From assembly GCF_001045435.1 (NCBI RefSeq), contig NZ_LFNG01000013.1:1-64000 (forward strand): a stretch of DNA of 64,000 nt, in the 5' to 3' direction. A model generated the notes under the pieces. The model was not told where the DNA came from and made no database searches. It saw only the letters and a list, made by a program, of their open reading frames with translations. Both the position numbers and the translations under genes were made by a program. The stretch's first letter is position 1, and each line of letters starts with the position of its first letter. Below are positions 38,174 through 47,822 of this stretch, in pieces. The stretch comes from Chryseobacterium koreense CCUG 49689 (GTDB taxonomy: Bacteria > Bacteroidota > Bacteroidia > Flavobacteriales > Weeksellaceae).

Positions 38174-38923
38174 TCAATTCTTGCCATTTTTGAAAAAGTA
38201 CCCAATTGAAACCATCCAACCCCGATTGTATATTTTTATATTATCGGTTTGGGGGTCTCCATTCACATAGCTGCTGGCATATTGAAAAATATCGGTTAAA
38301 CCATGCGTGTATTTCGCTCCGATGGATACTCCTATCGGCAATTGGTATTCCAATCCTATATTGATGCCGAAATCAAGCTTCTGAAGGTACTTGTTTTCGC
38401 TTTCATCATTGTTTGGGGCTCCAAAGATACCCGAATCGCCAAAAGCATTTCCATTGTTGTCTTTCCGTTGTATTTTGGCTCCGAGCAATGCACTAATATA
38501 AGGACCTGCATATACTTGAAATCCTTTGGATTGAAATGCAGCATTGAAGGGCTGCAGTTCTAAATAATTCATTGTCAGCTTTGAGGAGTACCGCCCATTG
38601 ATGCTGTCACTAAGTTGTACTCCGGCAATTTTGTGGTTGAAAATCAGTTCATGTTTTAGCCAGAAATGTGTTCCGATTTTATTATCTACTATCAATCCAA
38701 AATGATAACCCGGTTGGCAAGTTGCTTTATCTTCAGCAAAGACATATCCTATATCTTTCCCGTAAATCGTGGAATAGCCGATTCCCGCTTTGATACCGAA
38801 TGAAACCTTATTGCGGCTGAATAAGTGGTTTCTAAAATCCGAAGCGGTATCAATAGAGGCTTTTTGCGCATTGGAAACAATGTAAAAAGACAGTGCGAAT
38901 ATGATGCTCAATATTTTTTTCAT
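38174..38923 (-). CDS. Outer-membrane beta-barrel protein (porin-like)
   Basis: The 249-residue protein has a signal peptide (MKKILSIIFALSFYIVSNAQ) and alternating hydrophobic strands ending in an aromatic residue (GWMVSIGYFFKNGKN at the end), typical of eight-stranded OprF/PorT-like barrels. GIKAGIGYSTIYG and GINIGLEYQLPIGVSIGAKYTHG (key part GVSIGAKYTHG) are strand-like. It is the last gene of the RND efflux operon, nine bases after tolC-like czcC. Its role with the pump is unknown; it could sense or channel substrate at the outer membrane. Confidence 0.75.
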   Translation of the reverse strand: MKKILSIIFALSFYIVSNAQKASIDTASDFRNHLFSRNKVSFGIKAGIGYSTIYGKDIGYVFAEDKATCQPGYHFGLIVDNKIGTHFWLKHELIFNHKIAGVQLSDSINGRYSSKLTMNYLELQPFNAAFQSKGFQVYAGPYISALLGAKIQRKDNNGNAFGDSGIFGAPNNDESENKYLQKLDFGINIGLEYQLPIGVSIGAKYTHGLTDIFQYASSYVNGDPQTDNIKIYNRGWMVSIGYFFKNGKN

Positions 38924-38932
38924 GCGTTTGTT

Positions 38933-40219
38933 TTAGAAATTAATATCCCAAATACCCGCTGCTCTTTCAAGTTCTACCAAAGCAGAGGCATGATTAAAAA
39001 GTGTTTGATAGTAGTTTTGTTGTACCTCATTGTAGGTTCGCTGTGCATTCAGCACTTCCAGCAATGTGGTTTCACCGCGCTTATAGCTATAGATTTTGCC
39101 CTCCAGAATAGTCTTTGCCTCAGCAAGCAATCCAGTATTGAATTGGGCAACCTGTTTTTGTGCTGCTTGGTAATTGAAATAAGCCTGCGTTACTTCTGCC
39201 TGCACCTGCAATTCGGTCTGTTTATATTGGGCTTCGGATTGCAAGGTGGTATAATAAGCCGTCTTTAATTCCCCCGAACGATTATTGGAAAATTTCAAGG
39301 GAATGCTAATGCCAATAACCGTTTGTGTAGTTGACGGTGTGGGTGCAATGGTATTTCGGACATAGGACGAATAAGTAATACCGCCAGTTAAGCCCAAGTC
39401 AATTACCCTATTGGCTTTTGCCAGCTGAAGAATTTTTTGGGAAACGTCTTTATTCTGTAAGGCAGCCATCAGGTCGGCTCGGGTATTTTGTGCATTGAGA
39501 ATAAGATCCGCTAGAATAAAGTTTCGGTCAAAGGTTGTGAAATGATCAACAGCTGTAGTAAGGGTATCGCTTTGTTCCGCTCCCATTAACAAGTTCAGAT
39601 TAACGAGTGAGGTTTTCCAGTCGGCAATGGTTTGATAAAGATCATTGAGCATAGTCCCGGCCTCCAGTTTACTTTGTTTTGCATCCACATTGGGAATAGC
39701 GCCCAATTTCGCGCGTATGCTGTCCGATTTTGCCAATTTGTCCATCGCCTGGTAAGAATTTAGCAAGACCTTTACCAAATGTTCCTTTTGAATGGCGTCA
39801 AAATATTGAATAGTAGCATCTGCGCGAAGATTTCTGAAATAATCCTGCAGCAGATATTTGGTGAGCTCCGTTTCACTTTTGGCAAGGTTTATTCTTGCTT
39901 TTCGCTTGCCTCCCAATTCGATTGTCCAACCGATGGCGGCATTATAGCCATATCCCATATTCATTCTGCGCTGCCCGTTGTCAAACCAACCGGTACTCAA
40001 TTCAGGATCAGGGAATACTTTTGCGCTTTCTATGCCTGCCTCGGAAATTTTCACATTGAATTTTTCCGCCGCATAGCCTACGTTATTCTTTCCCACCAAC
40101 TCTATATAATCCTGATAGGATATAGGTTTTTTTTGAAATGCAGTATCCGATTGACTGTATGCCAGATCGGCAAGTAATGCAAAGCCGATTAAAAAGCACA
40201 TTTTATATCCTGGTGTCAT
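38933..40219 (-). CDS. TolC family outer-membrane efflux protein (CzcC-like)
   Basis: The 428-residue protein has a signal peptide and the duplicated long-helix organisation of TolC/CzcC proteins (for example QLKEKVLLN-like helices; AQKQVAQFNTGLLAEAKTI and LLEVLNAQRTYNEVQQNYYQ are in the conserved end regions). It should form the outer-membrane channel of the tripartite pump. It follows the RND permease gene by 15 bases. The family is specific for heavy-metal RND systems in this gene order. Confidence 0.9.
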   Translation of the reverse strand: MTPGYKMCFLIGFALLADLAYSQSDTAFQKKPISYQDYIELVGKNNVGYAAEKFNVKISEAGIESAKVFPDPELSTGWFDNGQRRMNMGYGYNAAIGWTIELGGKRKARINLAKSETELTKYLLQDYFRNLRADATIQYFDAIQKEHLVKVLLNSYQAMDKLAKSDSIRAKLGAIPNVDAKQSKLEAGTMLNDLYQTIADWKTSLVNLNLLMGAEQSDTLTTAVDHFTTFDRNFILADLILNAQNTRADLMAALQNKDVSQKILQLAKANRVIDLGLTGGITYSSYVRNTIAPTPSTTQTVIGISIPLKFSNNRSGELKTAYYTTLQSEAQYKQTELQVQAEVTQAYFNYQAAQKQVAQFNTGLLAEAKTILEGKIYSYKRGETTLLEVLNAQRTYNEVQQNYYQTLFNHASALVELERAAGIWDINF

Positions 40220-40234
40220 TTTTTATTTTTATAA

Positions 40235-43200
40235 TTAAACCTTGCTGTCATTATTTTTCACACTTCTTTTTTCTAACAAATAGTAAAGGGAAGGCAGCGC
40301 ATATAAAGTAATGGCTGTGGCAAAAAGCAACCCGTAAACGATCACGGTAGCCAGCGGTCTTTGCACATCGGAACCAATGCCCGTGGCCAAAGATGCAGGC
40401 AGCAACCCCAATATAGCAACAGTGGCGGTCATCAATACCGGTCTGAAACGCTGCCTTGATCCTTCCCAGACCGCATTTTCCAAGGAATAGCCGTTTTTCC
40501 TTAGCATATTGAATTGGGAAATCATAAGAACGCCATTTTGAATAGCCACCCCGAATAAAGCAATGAACCCAACAGCCGAAGACACGTTGAGGGTCATTCC
40601 CCTTATATTTAAAGCAAGCATACCACCGAACAACGCAAGGGGAACCATGCTCATTAATAAGCCCGCCTGCGAAAAGCTGCCAAATGCACCGTAAAGCAGA
40701 ATAAACATAATTGCCAGTGCCATAGGTACAATTATCGCCAAATGTTGATAAGCCCTGTTTTGGTTTTCAAACTGGCCGCCCCATTTAATGCTATATTTAT
40801 TGTGGTCATATTTTACCTCTTTTTCAATTTTTGCCTGCGCTTCTTTCAGGAAGGAGGTCAGGTCGTTTCCACGAAGGTTCAGCCGGACGGTCAATTGGCG
40901 TTTATTCATTTCCCTCGAAATGGTGCTTTCTCCTGTGTTCAGTTTTACTTCTGCCACCTGTGACAATGGAATTTTTGCACCTGCCTCATTGGTAAGCATC
41001 AGATTTCCTATTTTCTCTGGTGTATTCCGACTGTCTTCGCTATACCGGCATATAATATCATATACTTTAACACCCTGGAAAACCTGCGAAATAGGTTTTC
41101 CACCAATAGCTGTTTCTATAAGGTCTGACACATCAGCAACATTTAAACCGTATTGCGCAATCTTATTTCGGTCAGCGGTAATCTGGAGTTGTGGCAATGG
41201 TGGTTCCTGGTCAATAGCCAGATCTGCTGCACCTTTTACTTTTTTGAGTGTGGCCAGTACCTCTTCAGCAATTCTGCGGGTTTCTTTAAAATCCTCTCCA
41301 TATATCTTTACGGCCAACTCGCTATGCGCCCCGGCTATTTTATCCATCACCCCATCAATCATGGGTTGGGAGAAAGCCACATTGTATCCGGGCATTCCGT
41401 CATATTCAGCAGCCAGTTCATTGATCAAATCTGCTTTTGTTTTACCGTTTTTCCAGTCTTTGTAAGGCAACAGTCCCACGCTGCATTCAAAATGCGAAGG
41501 GGTCCAGGCATCGGTCCCGTCATCATTTCGGCCTGCCTGCACCATTATGTAGGTTACTTCAGGATATTTCAGCGTTCGTGCACGCAGCGTGTCACTCATT
41601 TCTTTAGACTTTTCCACGGTAATACCGGGAGGAAGCGATACCTGCAACCAGATAGAGCCTTCATCCAATGGAGGCAAAAAGTCTTTACCGACGGTATAGG
41701 TTAACGCCACAGCACCTGAAAATATCAGAATTAATGGCAGGAATACACTTTTGGGTTTATTTAATAATTTCCCTACTCGACTGTGATAGAGATTAGTTAA
41801 GCGTTCCAGCCATTTGTTGTGATATATTTTTTGGGGTTTCCGATAAACGGCATACGCCAATCCGGGAATAAGAAACAATGCCACCAGCAAAGCGCCAAGC
41901 AGTGCATAACCCACCGTGAACGCCATTGGGGTAAACAGCTTTTTTTCTATGCGTTCAAAAGCAAACAATGGCAAATAAGCTGTAATGATAATAATGGTTG
42001 CAAAAAATATAGGTCTTGCCATTTGCTTTACCAATGCCACAACACCTGCTTCTGTGAGTTCTTCTTTTTCATGGTCTTCCCTTTGTTTCAGCACCGCCTC
42101 CATCATCACAATGGCCCCATCTACAATAATTCCGAAATCAATGGCTCCTAATGACAATAGATTTGCCGGAATGTTGGTGAAATGCATCAATACAAAAGCA
42201 GTGAGCAATGATATGGGAATAGTGACAGCAACCAATAAGGCACCCCTCCAGCTTCCGAGAAACAGAATGAGGACGATAATAACCAGACCCATTCCTTCCA
42301 GTAATGTTTTAGAAACGGTATGCAGTGTGGTATCTACCAGATTCGTACGATCTAAAAACGGATGGATTTTAACGCCCTCCGGAAGAATACCATTATTTAA
42401 ATCGTCAACAGCTTCATTAACTCCTTTTAATACCACGGAAGGGTTTTGGCGTTTTAATAAAAGAACAATACCCTCTATATTGTCTGAATAATTTGCTCCC
42501 CGTTTATCAGAATATCCTAAAGCGCCTTTCCGTTCCAGATTTCCGTATTTTATACTGCCAATATCATTCATAAAAACGGGAGTGCCGTTCACTGATTTTA
42601 CGACTACCTTTCCAATATCGTCCAGCGTTCTTACCAGTCCTATACCTCTTACCACATACGATTGATCGCCACGGTTCATCACGCTACCTCCCGCATTGGT
42701 ATTATTGGCACCCACTTTAGCTGCCACATCGTTCAGGGAAATATTGTACTGCTCCATCTTGTGTGGGTCAAGCTCTATCTGGAACTGGGTAGTGATGCCT
42801 CCAAAATTGGTTACATCTGCAACGCCGGGAACCTGCTTGATCCGGGGCATGATGACGAAATTCTGAAGGTCGGTAAGCTCCCGCAGGTCCTGCGTTTTGC
42901 TTTCAATGATATAACGGAATATTTCTCCTGTTGGAGACGTCAGCGGATCGAGACCGGGTTTTGCTCCATAAGGCAGTTCAAGATCAGCCAGGCGCTCCTG
43001 GATGCGTGTCCTAGCGAAGTAATCGTCTGTACCGTCTTCAAAAACAATCGTTACCATTGAAAGCCCGAAGGTACTTTTGCTACGCATCACATGCATTCCG
43101 GGTAAACCGTTAATGGCCCGCTCTATAGGAATGGTGATCTGCTGTTCCACTTCCTCGGCAGCAAGACCGGGAACCTGCGTTACGACCTGTGAAGTAACAT

Positions 43201-43327
43201 CTCCGATATCGGGATAGGCTTCAATAGATAACTGCGTCCATGAGTAGTACCCAAAGAAAGACAATAGTGTAAACAGCGCCAGTATCAGACCACGTTTGGT
43301 GATGGTATGATTGAATATTTTTTTCAC
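40235..43327 (-). CDS. Heavy-metal RND efflux permease (CzcA/HME-1-like)
   Basis: The 1030-residue inner-membrane pump exports metal ions in exchange for protons. It has the RND layout of 12 membrane segments and two large periplasmic loops. The fourth membrane segment reads GAIDFGIIVDGAIVMMEA, with D, D and E at the positions typical of divalent-cation exporters (Co/Zn/Cd, CzcA type) rather than the CusA copper/silver set. The start IFNHTITKRGLILALFT and the ending ATAITLYALPSLYYLLE are family-like. Specificity for Co, Zn, Cd or Ni is inferred from this motif. Operon partners are the adaptor upstream and TolC protein downstream. Confidence 0.93.
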   Translation of the reverse strand: MKKIFNHTITKRGLILALFTLLSFFGYYSWTQLSIEAYPDIGDVTSQVVTQVPGLAAEEVEQQITIPIERAINGLPGMHVMRSKSTFGLSMVTIVFEDGTDDYFARTRIQERLADLELPYGAKPGLDPLTSPTGEIFRYIIESKTQDLRELTDLQNFVIMPRIKQVPGVADVTNFGGITTQFQIELDPHKMEQYNISLNDVAAKVGANNTNAGGSVMNRGDQSYVVRGIGLVRTLDDIGKVVVKSVNGTPVFMNDIGSIKYGNLERKGALGYSDKRGANYSDNIEGIVLLLKRQNPSVVLKGVNEAVDDLNNGILPEGVKIHPFLDRTNLVDTTLHTVSKTLLEGMGLVIIVLILFLGSWRGALLVAVTIPISLLTAFVLMHFTNIPANLLSLGAIDFGIIVDGAIVMMEAVLKQREDHEKEELTEAGVVALVKQMARPIFFATIIIITAYLPLFAFERIEKKLFTPMAFTVGYALLGALLVALFLIPGLAYAVYRKPQKIYHNKWLERLTNLYHSRVGKLLNKPKSVFLPLILIFSGAVALTYTVGKDFLPPLDEGSIWLQVSLPPGITVEKSKEMSDTLRARTLKYPEVTYIMVQAGRNDDGTDAWTPSHFECSVGLLPYKDWKNGKTKADLINELAAEYDGMPGYNVAFSQPMIDGVMDKIAGAHSELAVKIYGEDFKETRRIAEEVLATLKKVKGAADLAIDQEPPLPQLQITADRNKIAQYGLNVADVSDLIETAIGGKPISQVFQGVKVYDIICRYSEDSRNTPEKIGNLMLTNEAGAKIPLSQVAEVKLNTGESTISREMNKRQLTVRLNLRGNDLTSFLKEAQAKIEKEVKYDHNKYSIKWGGQFENQNRAYQHLAIIVPMALAIMFILLYGAFGSFSQAGLLMSMVPLALFGGMLALNIRGMTLNVSSAVGFIALFGVAIQNGVLMISQFNMLRKNGYSLENAVWEGSRQRFRPVLMTATVAILGLLPASLATGIGSDVQRPLATVIVYGLLFATAITLYALPSLYYLLEKRSVKNNDSKV

Positions 43328-43355
43328 TTCAATATTTTTATGTTTGTATTTTGAA

Positions 43356-44489
43356 CTATTTTGCGTCTAGCAGGTAGAACGCCCCCTCACTGATGATTAC
43401 ATCTCCATTCGCCAATCCGGAGAGGATCTGTATTTTGCCCTGGTCTGTTATCCCGGTTTCCACGTAGCGCTTTACATATCGATCTTTGCCCACCTGTAGC
43501 ATTACGTAGCTTTTGTCATTATACTGTAAAAGTGATTTTTCGGGGACAAAAATAGCATTGGTGGGATTGTCCATCAACTTTACCGTTACATACATACCGG
43601 GTTTAAGAAGGCGATCGGTGTTGGGGCATTCAATCAATACCTGTACGCTCCGGGTGTCCTCATTCACTATTTCATCAATGTGATAAATACTTCCTTTTAT
43701 TTTTTTGTCGGGGAAAGCGGCAATGGAAACTTCAGCATTATCCAGACCCTGAATAAAGCGAAGGTCTTTTTCTTTAACCATGCCCACCACCCATACTTTG
43801 CCCAGCTCTGCAACTTTTGCACGTGGTGGGTCATCCGATTTAATGAATTGCCCCATGACGACCTCATTTGTTATCACTTCTCCGGCAATTGGCGATCTTA
43901 CCACAAGCGGCTGGCCGAATACCAATTTATTTACATCCACATTGAATATTTTGAGCGATGCCATTGCATTCTGGTACTCCTTCTGTTTAATCTGATAATT
44001 GGTTTCCGCTTCTTCTAGGTCTTTTTCCGCTCCTACCCCATGCGCTTTTAAATCTTGCTGCCGCTTCATCGTAAGCCCCGCATTCTGGTATTCGGATTTT
44101 GCCTGGAAGAACAATTTTTGCGCATCGGTAAATTCGGCGGAGGTCATTTCAAACAAAGGTGTACCGGGTTTCACTTTCAGCCCCAATCGCAAATGGACGG
44201 CTGTAACACGACCGGAAAAAGGCGGAGCTATTTCCGCATACAGATTGGGGATGGCTTTTACCGTACCTGCTGACAGCAATTCCGGCCGATATTCCTGGGT
44301 TTCCACCGTAAAGGTTTTTAGCTGAGATTTCACTTTTGCCTGGCTGCCTACCGCAATAGTATCATTACTAATGGCAAAATCCTCTATCTTCCCCTCTTCT
44401 CCTTTACCGTGGCAGCTCAAGATGACCAATGAAACAATAGGGACAAAAAAAGTTTTCCTTACCTTGATCTTGAATGTTGTCATCATCAT
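43356..44489 (-). CDS. RND efflux periplasmic adaptor (CzcB-like), lipoprotein
   Basis: The 377-residue membrane fusion protein starts with three consecutive ATG codons; the exact start is uncertain by two residues. The lipobox VILSC puts the lipidated Cys at C26. Barrel-sandwich and hairpin parts are visible: LRLGLKVKPGTPLFEMTSAEF (key part VKPGTPLFEM) and, after the coiled-coil hairpin, VVRSPIAGEVITNEVVMGQ. It links the RND permease to the TolC channel. It is the first gene of the pump operon and lies below a 343-base regulatory spacer. Confidence 0.92.
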   Translation of the reverse strand: MMMTTFKIKVRKTFFVPIVSLVILSCHGKGEEGKIEDFAISNDTIAVGSQAKVKSQLKTFTVETQEYRPELLSAGTVKAIPNLYAEIAPPFSGRVTAVHLRLGLKVKPGTPLFEMTSAEFTDAQKLFFQAKSEYQNAGLTMKRQQDLKAHGVGAEKDLEEAETNYQIKQKEYQNAMASLKIFNVDVNKLVFGQPLVVRSPIAGEVITNEVVMGQFIKSDDPPRAKVAELGKVWVVGMVKEKDLRFIQGLDNAEVSIAAFPDKKIKGSIYHIDEIVNEDTRSVQVLIECPNTDRLLKPGMYVTVKLMDNPTNAIFVPEKSLLQYNDKSYVMLQVGKDRYVKRYVETGITDQGKIQILSGLANGDVIISEGAFYLLDAK

Positions 44490-44832
44490 TTTATTTGTAC
44501 TATTTTTAGTTTTGACCTTATGGCGAATGCTGATATAACCATAAAGGGATTTATGATTTTTTCAGTGCAAAAATGCTCCTATTATTTCCCGGAAGCCATT
44601 AGAGGACTCACAGAAAAAAATTAGAATTACGTTAGAAAAATGTGGGAGTAATTATAGAGGATCTGCAACAGCACCATAGATCCTCTATTATTGATAGCCA
44701 GGCCATGATTTATCGCTTTAACAGTAGCCTGTGAAAAAATTCAGAAACCTTGACGATGGGAGCCGTTAGGGAATTAAGAGAAAAAATTATGACCTTACCG
44801 GATTTGCTTCTGTAAAGAGTGCAATATTTTGT
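44490..44832. promoter_or_regulatory. Spacer between regulator and pump operons, with repeats
   Basis: No gene is seen. It holds an 11-base perfect inverted repeat (ATAGAGGATCT / AGATCCTCTAT, 44654-44688) and two imperfect direct repeats of about 32 bases (GGAAGCCATTAG...GAAAAAAATTA at 44591-44623 and GGGAGCCGTTAG...GAAAAAATTA at 44758-44789). The direct repeats are candidates for response-regulator binding; the inverted repeat may end the kinase transcript, although its T run is poor. Confidence 0.45.
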
Positions 44833-46203
44833 TTACACAACCGCAGGTAATTCAACGGTAAAAGTTGTTCCCCGGCCTACTTTAGAGAAAACACTGATGG
44901 TCCCTTTATGCAGCGTGATGATCTTGTGGGTAAGAGATATACCGATGCCGTTACCTTCTGCAAACTTTTTGTTCTCCCCGCGATAAAAGGGCCTAAAAAT
45001 ATTTTCCAGGTCGTTTGGGGAAATACCCACTCCTTTATCGGTAAAGCGCAGCGTAATTTTTCCCTTGCCGAATGAAACATAAACGATGCTTTCCTTATCG
45101 GCTGAGAATTTGCAACCGTTTTCAAAAAGGTTAACGAACGCAACCTTCAAAAGATATTCGTTGCCATTAACCGAGATTTGGTTATCATCATCAAAGTCAT
45201 TTTCAAAGTGGATATCAACCCTATAATCAGGGTCAGCTTTTTGCACCTGCTGCCTTGCATCCAGCAAAACTTCGTCAATCCTTGTGTTTTTAAATTTAAT
45301 TTCAGAAAGGTCATAACTTGCCTTTGCAAAGTCTAAAAGGCTGCCGGATAAACGGGATATTTTTTTCGCATCCTTTAGCGCATTCAAAATAGCCATTTTG
45401 TATTCTTCGGCCGCACGCTCCTTATCCACAGACAATTCCAGCTCGGCAATCAAAGCGGAAAGTGGTGTCCGAAGTTCGTGCGAGATATTTGAAACAAAAT
45501 GTTTCTGGGCATCAAATGAACTTTCCAACCGGTTTAGCATCTCATTGAATGTGTTGGCCAATTCGGAAAGCTCATCGCTACTTTCGTTACTTGATAGCCG
45601 TAAATCAAGGTTAGTGGCGGTGATATTCTTTGCCTTCTCTATCATTTCACTAACCGGCTGAAAGGCTTTTCTGGAAAAGAATATCCCAATAATGATAATA
45701 ATTAAAACAGAGGCAATAAAAACAATAATAATATTGGTGAGCAGACTGTTTAATTTGCTATATCCATACTGGTCATAAGCTGCCGCGGTAATGATAAACT
45801 GTTTCCCATTATATTCATACCGCAAACCAACCACCTGCCAGTCTTTCTGATAAAATTCCACGGCTCCTTTTCGGGAGATTTCATCCATCAGCGGCCTGGT
45901 TTCCTTCACGAAATCTATATCCACCGCATCGTGGTAAAGCAGCTCAAAATGCGTGTCGTAAATAGCGACCTCGACTTCATTGAGGATTTTCCGGTTGTTG
46001 TGGTAGATGTCTTGCAGCACATTTTTGTCAACATGGGCATTCAGAAAAAGGTTTGCCTTGGTAACGGCTTCTTTCTCAAGCAGACTATAAAACTCTTTTT
46101 CCCTGTTTTTCTTCGCGGAAAGATAGATAACGGTAGCAAACAGCATCAGAATTATTGCTGTAGTAAGGGTAAAAAGTATGATGAGCCGTGTTCTTATTTT
46201 CAT
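44833..46203 (-). CDS. Sensor histidine kinase (CusS-like)
   Basis: The 456-residue kinase has two membrane segments (about 7-30 and 157-177) enclosing a periplasmic sensor domain. A HAMP domain follows (about 178-232), then the dimerisation domain with the phospho-acceptor H242 in SHELRTP. The ATP-binding domain shows the N box LFENGCKFS, the G1 box DKGVGIS and the G2 region GNGIGISL. It should sense metal in the periplasm and phosphorylate the response regulator whose gene overlaps its start by four bases. The metal is not determined. Confidence 0.92.
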   Translation of the reverse strand: MKIRTRLIILFTLTTAIILMLFATVIYLSAKKNREKEFYSLLEKEAVTKANLFLNAHVDKNVLQDIYHNNRKILNEVEVAIYDTHFELLYHDAVDIDFVKETRPLMDEISRKGAVEFYQKDWQVVGLRYEYNGKQFIITAAAYDQYGYSKLNSLLTNIIIVFIASVLIIIIIGIFFSRKAFQPVSEMIEKAKNITATNLDLRLSSNESSDELSELANTFNEMLNRLESSFDAQKHFVSNISHELRTPLSALIAELELSVDKERAAEEYKMAILNALKDAKKISRLSGSLLDFAKASYDLSEIKFKNTRIDEVLLDARQQVQKADPDYRVDIHFENDFDDDNQISVNGNEYLLKVAFVNLFENGCKFSADKESIVYVSFGKGKITLRFTDKGVGISPNDLENIFRPFYRGENKKFAEGNGIGISLTHKIITLHKGTISVFSKVGRGTTFTVELPAVV

Positions 46204-46883
46204 TGTTCCGCCTTCAAAATAAAGCCCATTCCAGGTTTGGTATGGATGAGTTTTTTATCAAAGTTCCGATCTATTTTTTTTCGAAGATAGTTGATATAAA
46301 CATCAATGAAGTTTGTGCCGGTATCAAAATGCGTTTCCCATACTTTTTCTGCAATTTCTACTCGTGACAATACCCTGTTTGGATTTTGCACCATATACTC
46401 CAATAACTTAAATTCTTTAGGCGTAAGGTTAATTTCATGGTGATCACGTTTCACGATCTTGGTATGCAGGTTCATTTCCAAATCGTCATACTTTAAAATG
46501 AAACCGGAGGCATTGGTAGTCTTGTTGTTTCGCTTCAGCAATGCCCTGATGCGCACCAAAAGCTCACGCATCTCGAAAGGCTTCACTAAATAATCATCTG
46601 CGCCCGCATCAAAACCTTCCACCTTATCGTCTGTTGTGCCAAGTGCAGTAAGCATGATAATGGGTAAATCGGGTTTTGTCTGCCTGATCTCTTTACAAAA
46701 ATCTATCCCGTCCATTTTGGGCAGAATAATATCTGTGATGACCAGGTCAAAATTATTTTGTAGTGCCAATTTCTTTCCTGAAAGCCCGTCATACGCCAAA
46801 GTGGGGGTAAATCCTTGTTCTCTTAATCCCCTTTCTATGAGTTCGGCCACCCTTTGATCGTCTTCTATGATTAAAATTGTCAT
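46200..46883 (-). CDS. OmpR/PhoB family response regulator (CusR-like)
   Basis: The 227-residue regulator has a receiver domain with acidic pocket EDD near residues 7-9, phosphorylation site D51 and K101 in LVKPFE. The C-terminal winged helix (about 130-225) binds DNA (NLTPKEFKLLEYMVQNPNRVLSR is the signature, key part LTPKEFKLLEYM). It precedes the kinase gene with an ATGA overlap. Its likely target is the czc pump operon directly downstream on the same strand. A TAAATTTG -7 box lies upstream at about 46902-46909 on the minus strand. Confidence 0.93.
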   Translation of the reverse strand: MTILIIEDDQRVAELIERGLREQGFTPTLAYDGLSGKKLALQNNFDLVITDIILPKMDGIDFCKEIRQTKPDLPIIMLTALGTTDDKVEGFDAGADDYLVKPFEMRELLVRIRALLKRNNKTTNASGFILKYDDLEMNLHTKIVKRDHHEINLTPKEFKLLEYMVQNPNRVLSRVEIAEKVWETHFDTGTNFIDVYINYLRKKIDRNFDKKLIHTKPGMGFILKAEQ

Positions 46884-47149
46884 GATAAACCTTTAATGAA
46901 TGCAAATTTAGAAAATATTATCTTTTGGAACCTGATCAGCACTTTCATGTCAAATACTTTAATATCACCACGAATTCGCAAATCATTCTGCCGTGTGATA
47001 GACTTTGATGAAAATAAATTCTTCTATTTCTACAAACGGCAAGAAATGCTCCGGAGGAACACTGTCTCTGTAGATAATTTGATTGTGGAAGGCTTGCCTT
47101 GCTCAGGAATATGATCTTAAACCCAAATTGCACAATAGAAAAAACACTA

Positions 47150-47507
47150 TTTCTCGGCCATCAAGACACTATCCCGCAAAAAATACATCACTAATTCTTA
47201 TTTAGGGTTTAATTTATTTAAACATGCTCTTAATGTCTTTGACCTATTTTACCTGTGTATCGGTAGAGTTGTAGTTTTTGTTGAGATAATCTACAAATGC
47301 TACCCTGAACAGCTCATTTATTTCCGTCATTAACAAATTTTTCCCGAATGTTTCAACAACTTTTTTAGACTGTTGTACCGTCTGATTGTATTTTGGGTTA
47401 ATCGCTTTACGCCTTTAATCTTATCTTCAACACTTCGTATATTGCAGCTAGAAGTCAATAAAATCAGTAAATTTTTTGGGAAATTTATTTTTCGGTCTTT
47501 TCATTTC
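47150..47507 (-). pseudogene. Decayed tyrosine recombinase (integrase) fragment
   Basis: Read on the minus strand, segments of this stretch align by eye with the intact integrase at 52735-54108: FTDFIDF versus FSDFIDYY, RSVEDKIKG versus RSVEDKTKG, NTIRRYNSLKKLL versus NTIKKYNTLKKVV, LLMTEINELFR versus LLITEINDTFR, DTQVK then VKDIK versus NTQVKYIKDIK. A stop and a frameshift follow FIDF, and a second stop lies after DTQVK. Only the N-terminal and core-binding part remains, and the catalytic domain is gone. It belongs to the older element. Confidence 0.85.
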
Positions 47508-47789
47508 AAATCGAATGCGGTATGAAAAATAATTAGGCGAAACCTGTAATAAACCGATTCACTATCACAGTTGCATGAAGTTTGAATTTGATATTAGAGC
47601 CCTCATGAATAATTGAACGAAGCAAAACCACAAATCAAACAGGTGCAAAATCCGTGCATCTTAATTTGAACCTGCATCTGTGACCATCCATTTAAAATGT
47701 AATGAAATTTCATACCATATATTCCAATTGTTGTCGAACGCTATAGAAAAGGGGGGTTCATTGTAATAATTTGAGTTTGTTGCATAAAA
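47508..47789. other. Non-coding remnant between decayed integrase and att
   Basis: No gene or clear structure is seen. By position it should hold the upstream part and arm sites of the decayed integrase, but the integrase N-terminus could not be traced here. Confidence 0.4.
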
Positions 47790-47813
47790 AAAGGACTCCC
47801 GAAGAAGTCCTTT
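47790..47813 (-). terminator. Hairpin terminator carried by the older element next to its tRNA-end copy
   Basis: AAAGGACT and AGTCCTTT form the stem; seven Ts and ATGC follow on the minus strand. It lies ten bases beyond the copied tRNA-Glu 3' end at 47823-47841. Its sequence is close to the hairpin at 54281-54306. Confidence 0.85.
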
Positions 47814-47822
47814 TTCACTAAA

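Larger units (their letters stand above)
38036..47822. mobile_element. Older integrative element (outer), metal-efflux island with decayed integrase
   Basis: About 9.8 kb between the degenerate att-like site at 38036 and the tRNA-Glu 3'-end copy at 47823. It carries an RND metal efflux operon, its two-component regulator and an outer-membrane protein, all on the minus strand. The remains of a tyrosine integrase related to the intact one at 52735-54108 lie 316 bases inside its right end, the equivalent position. Codon choice in the efflux genes looks more GC-rich than in neighbours. The right boundary is well supported, the left one weakly. Confidence 0.6.

Noticed and set aside
46896-47133. 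Small reading frames on both strands between the response regulator and the decayed integrase
   Set aside because: No start context, no recognisable protein features and overlap with degraded mobile DNA.
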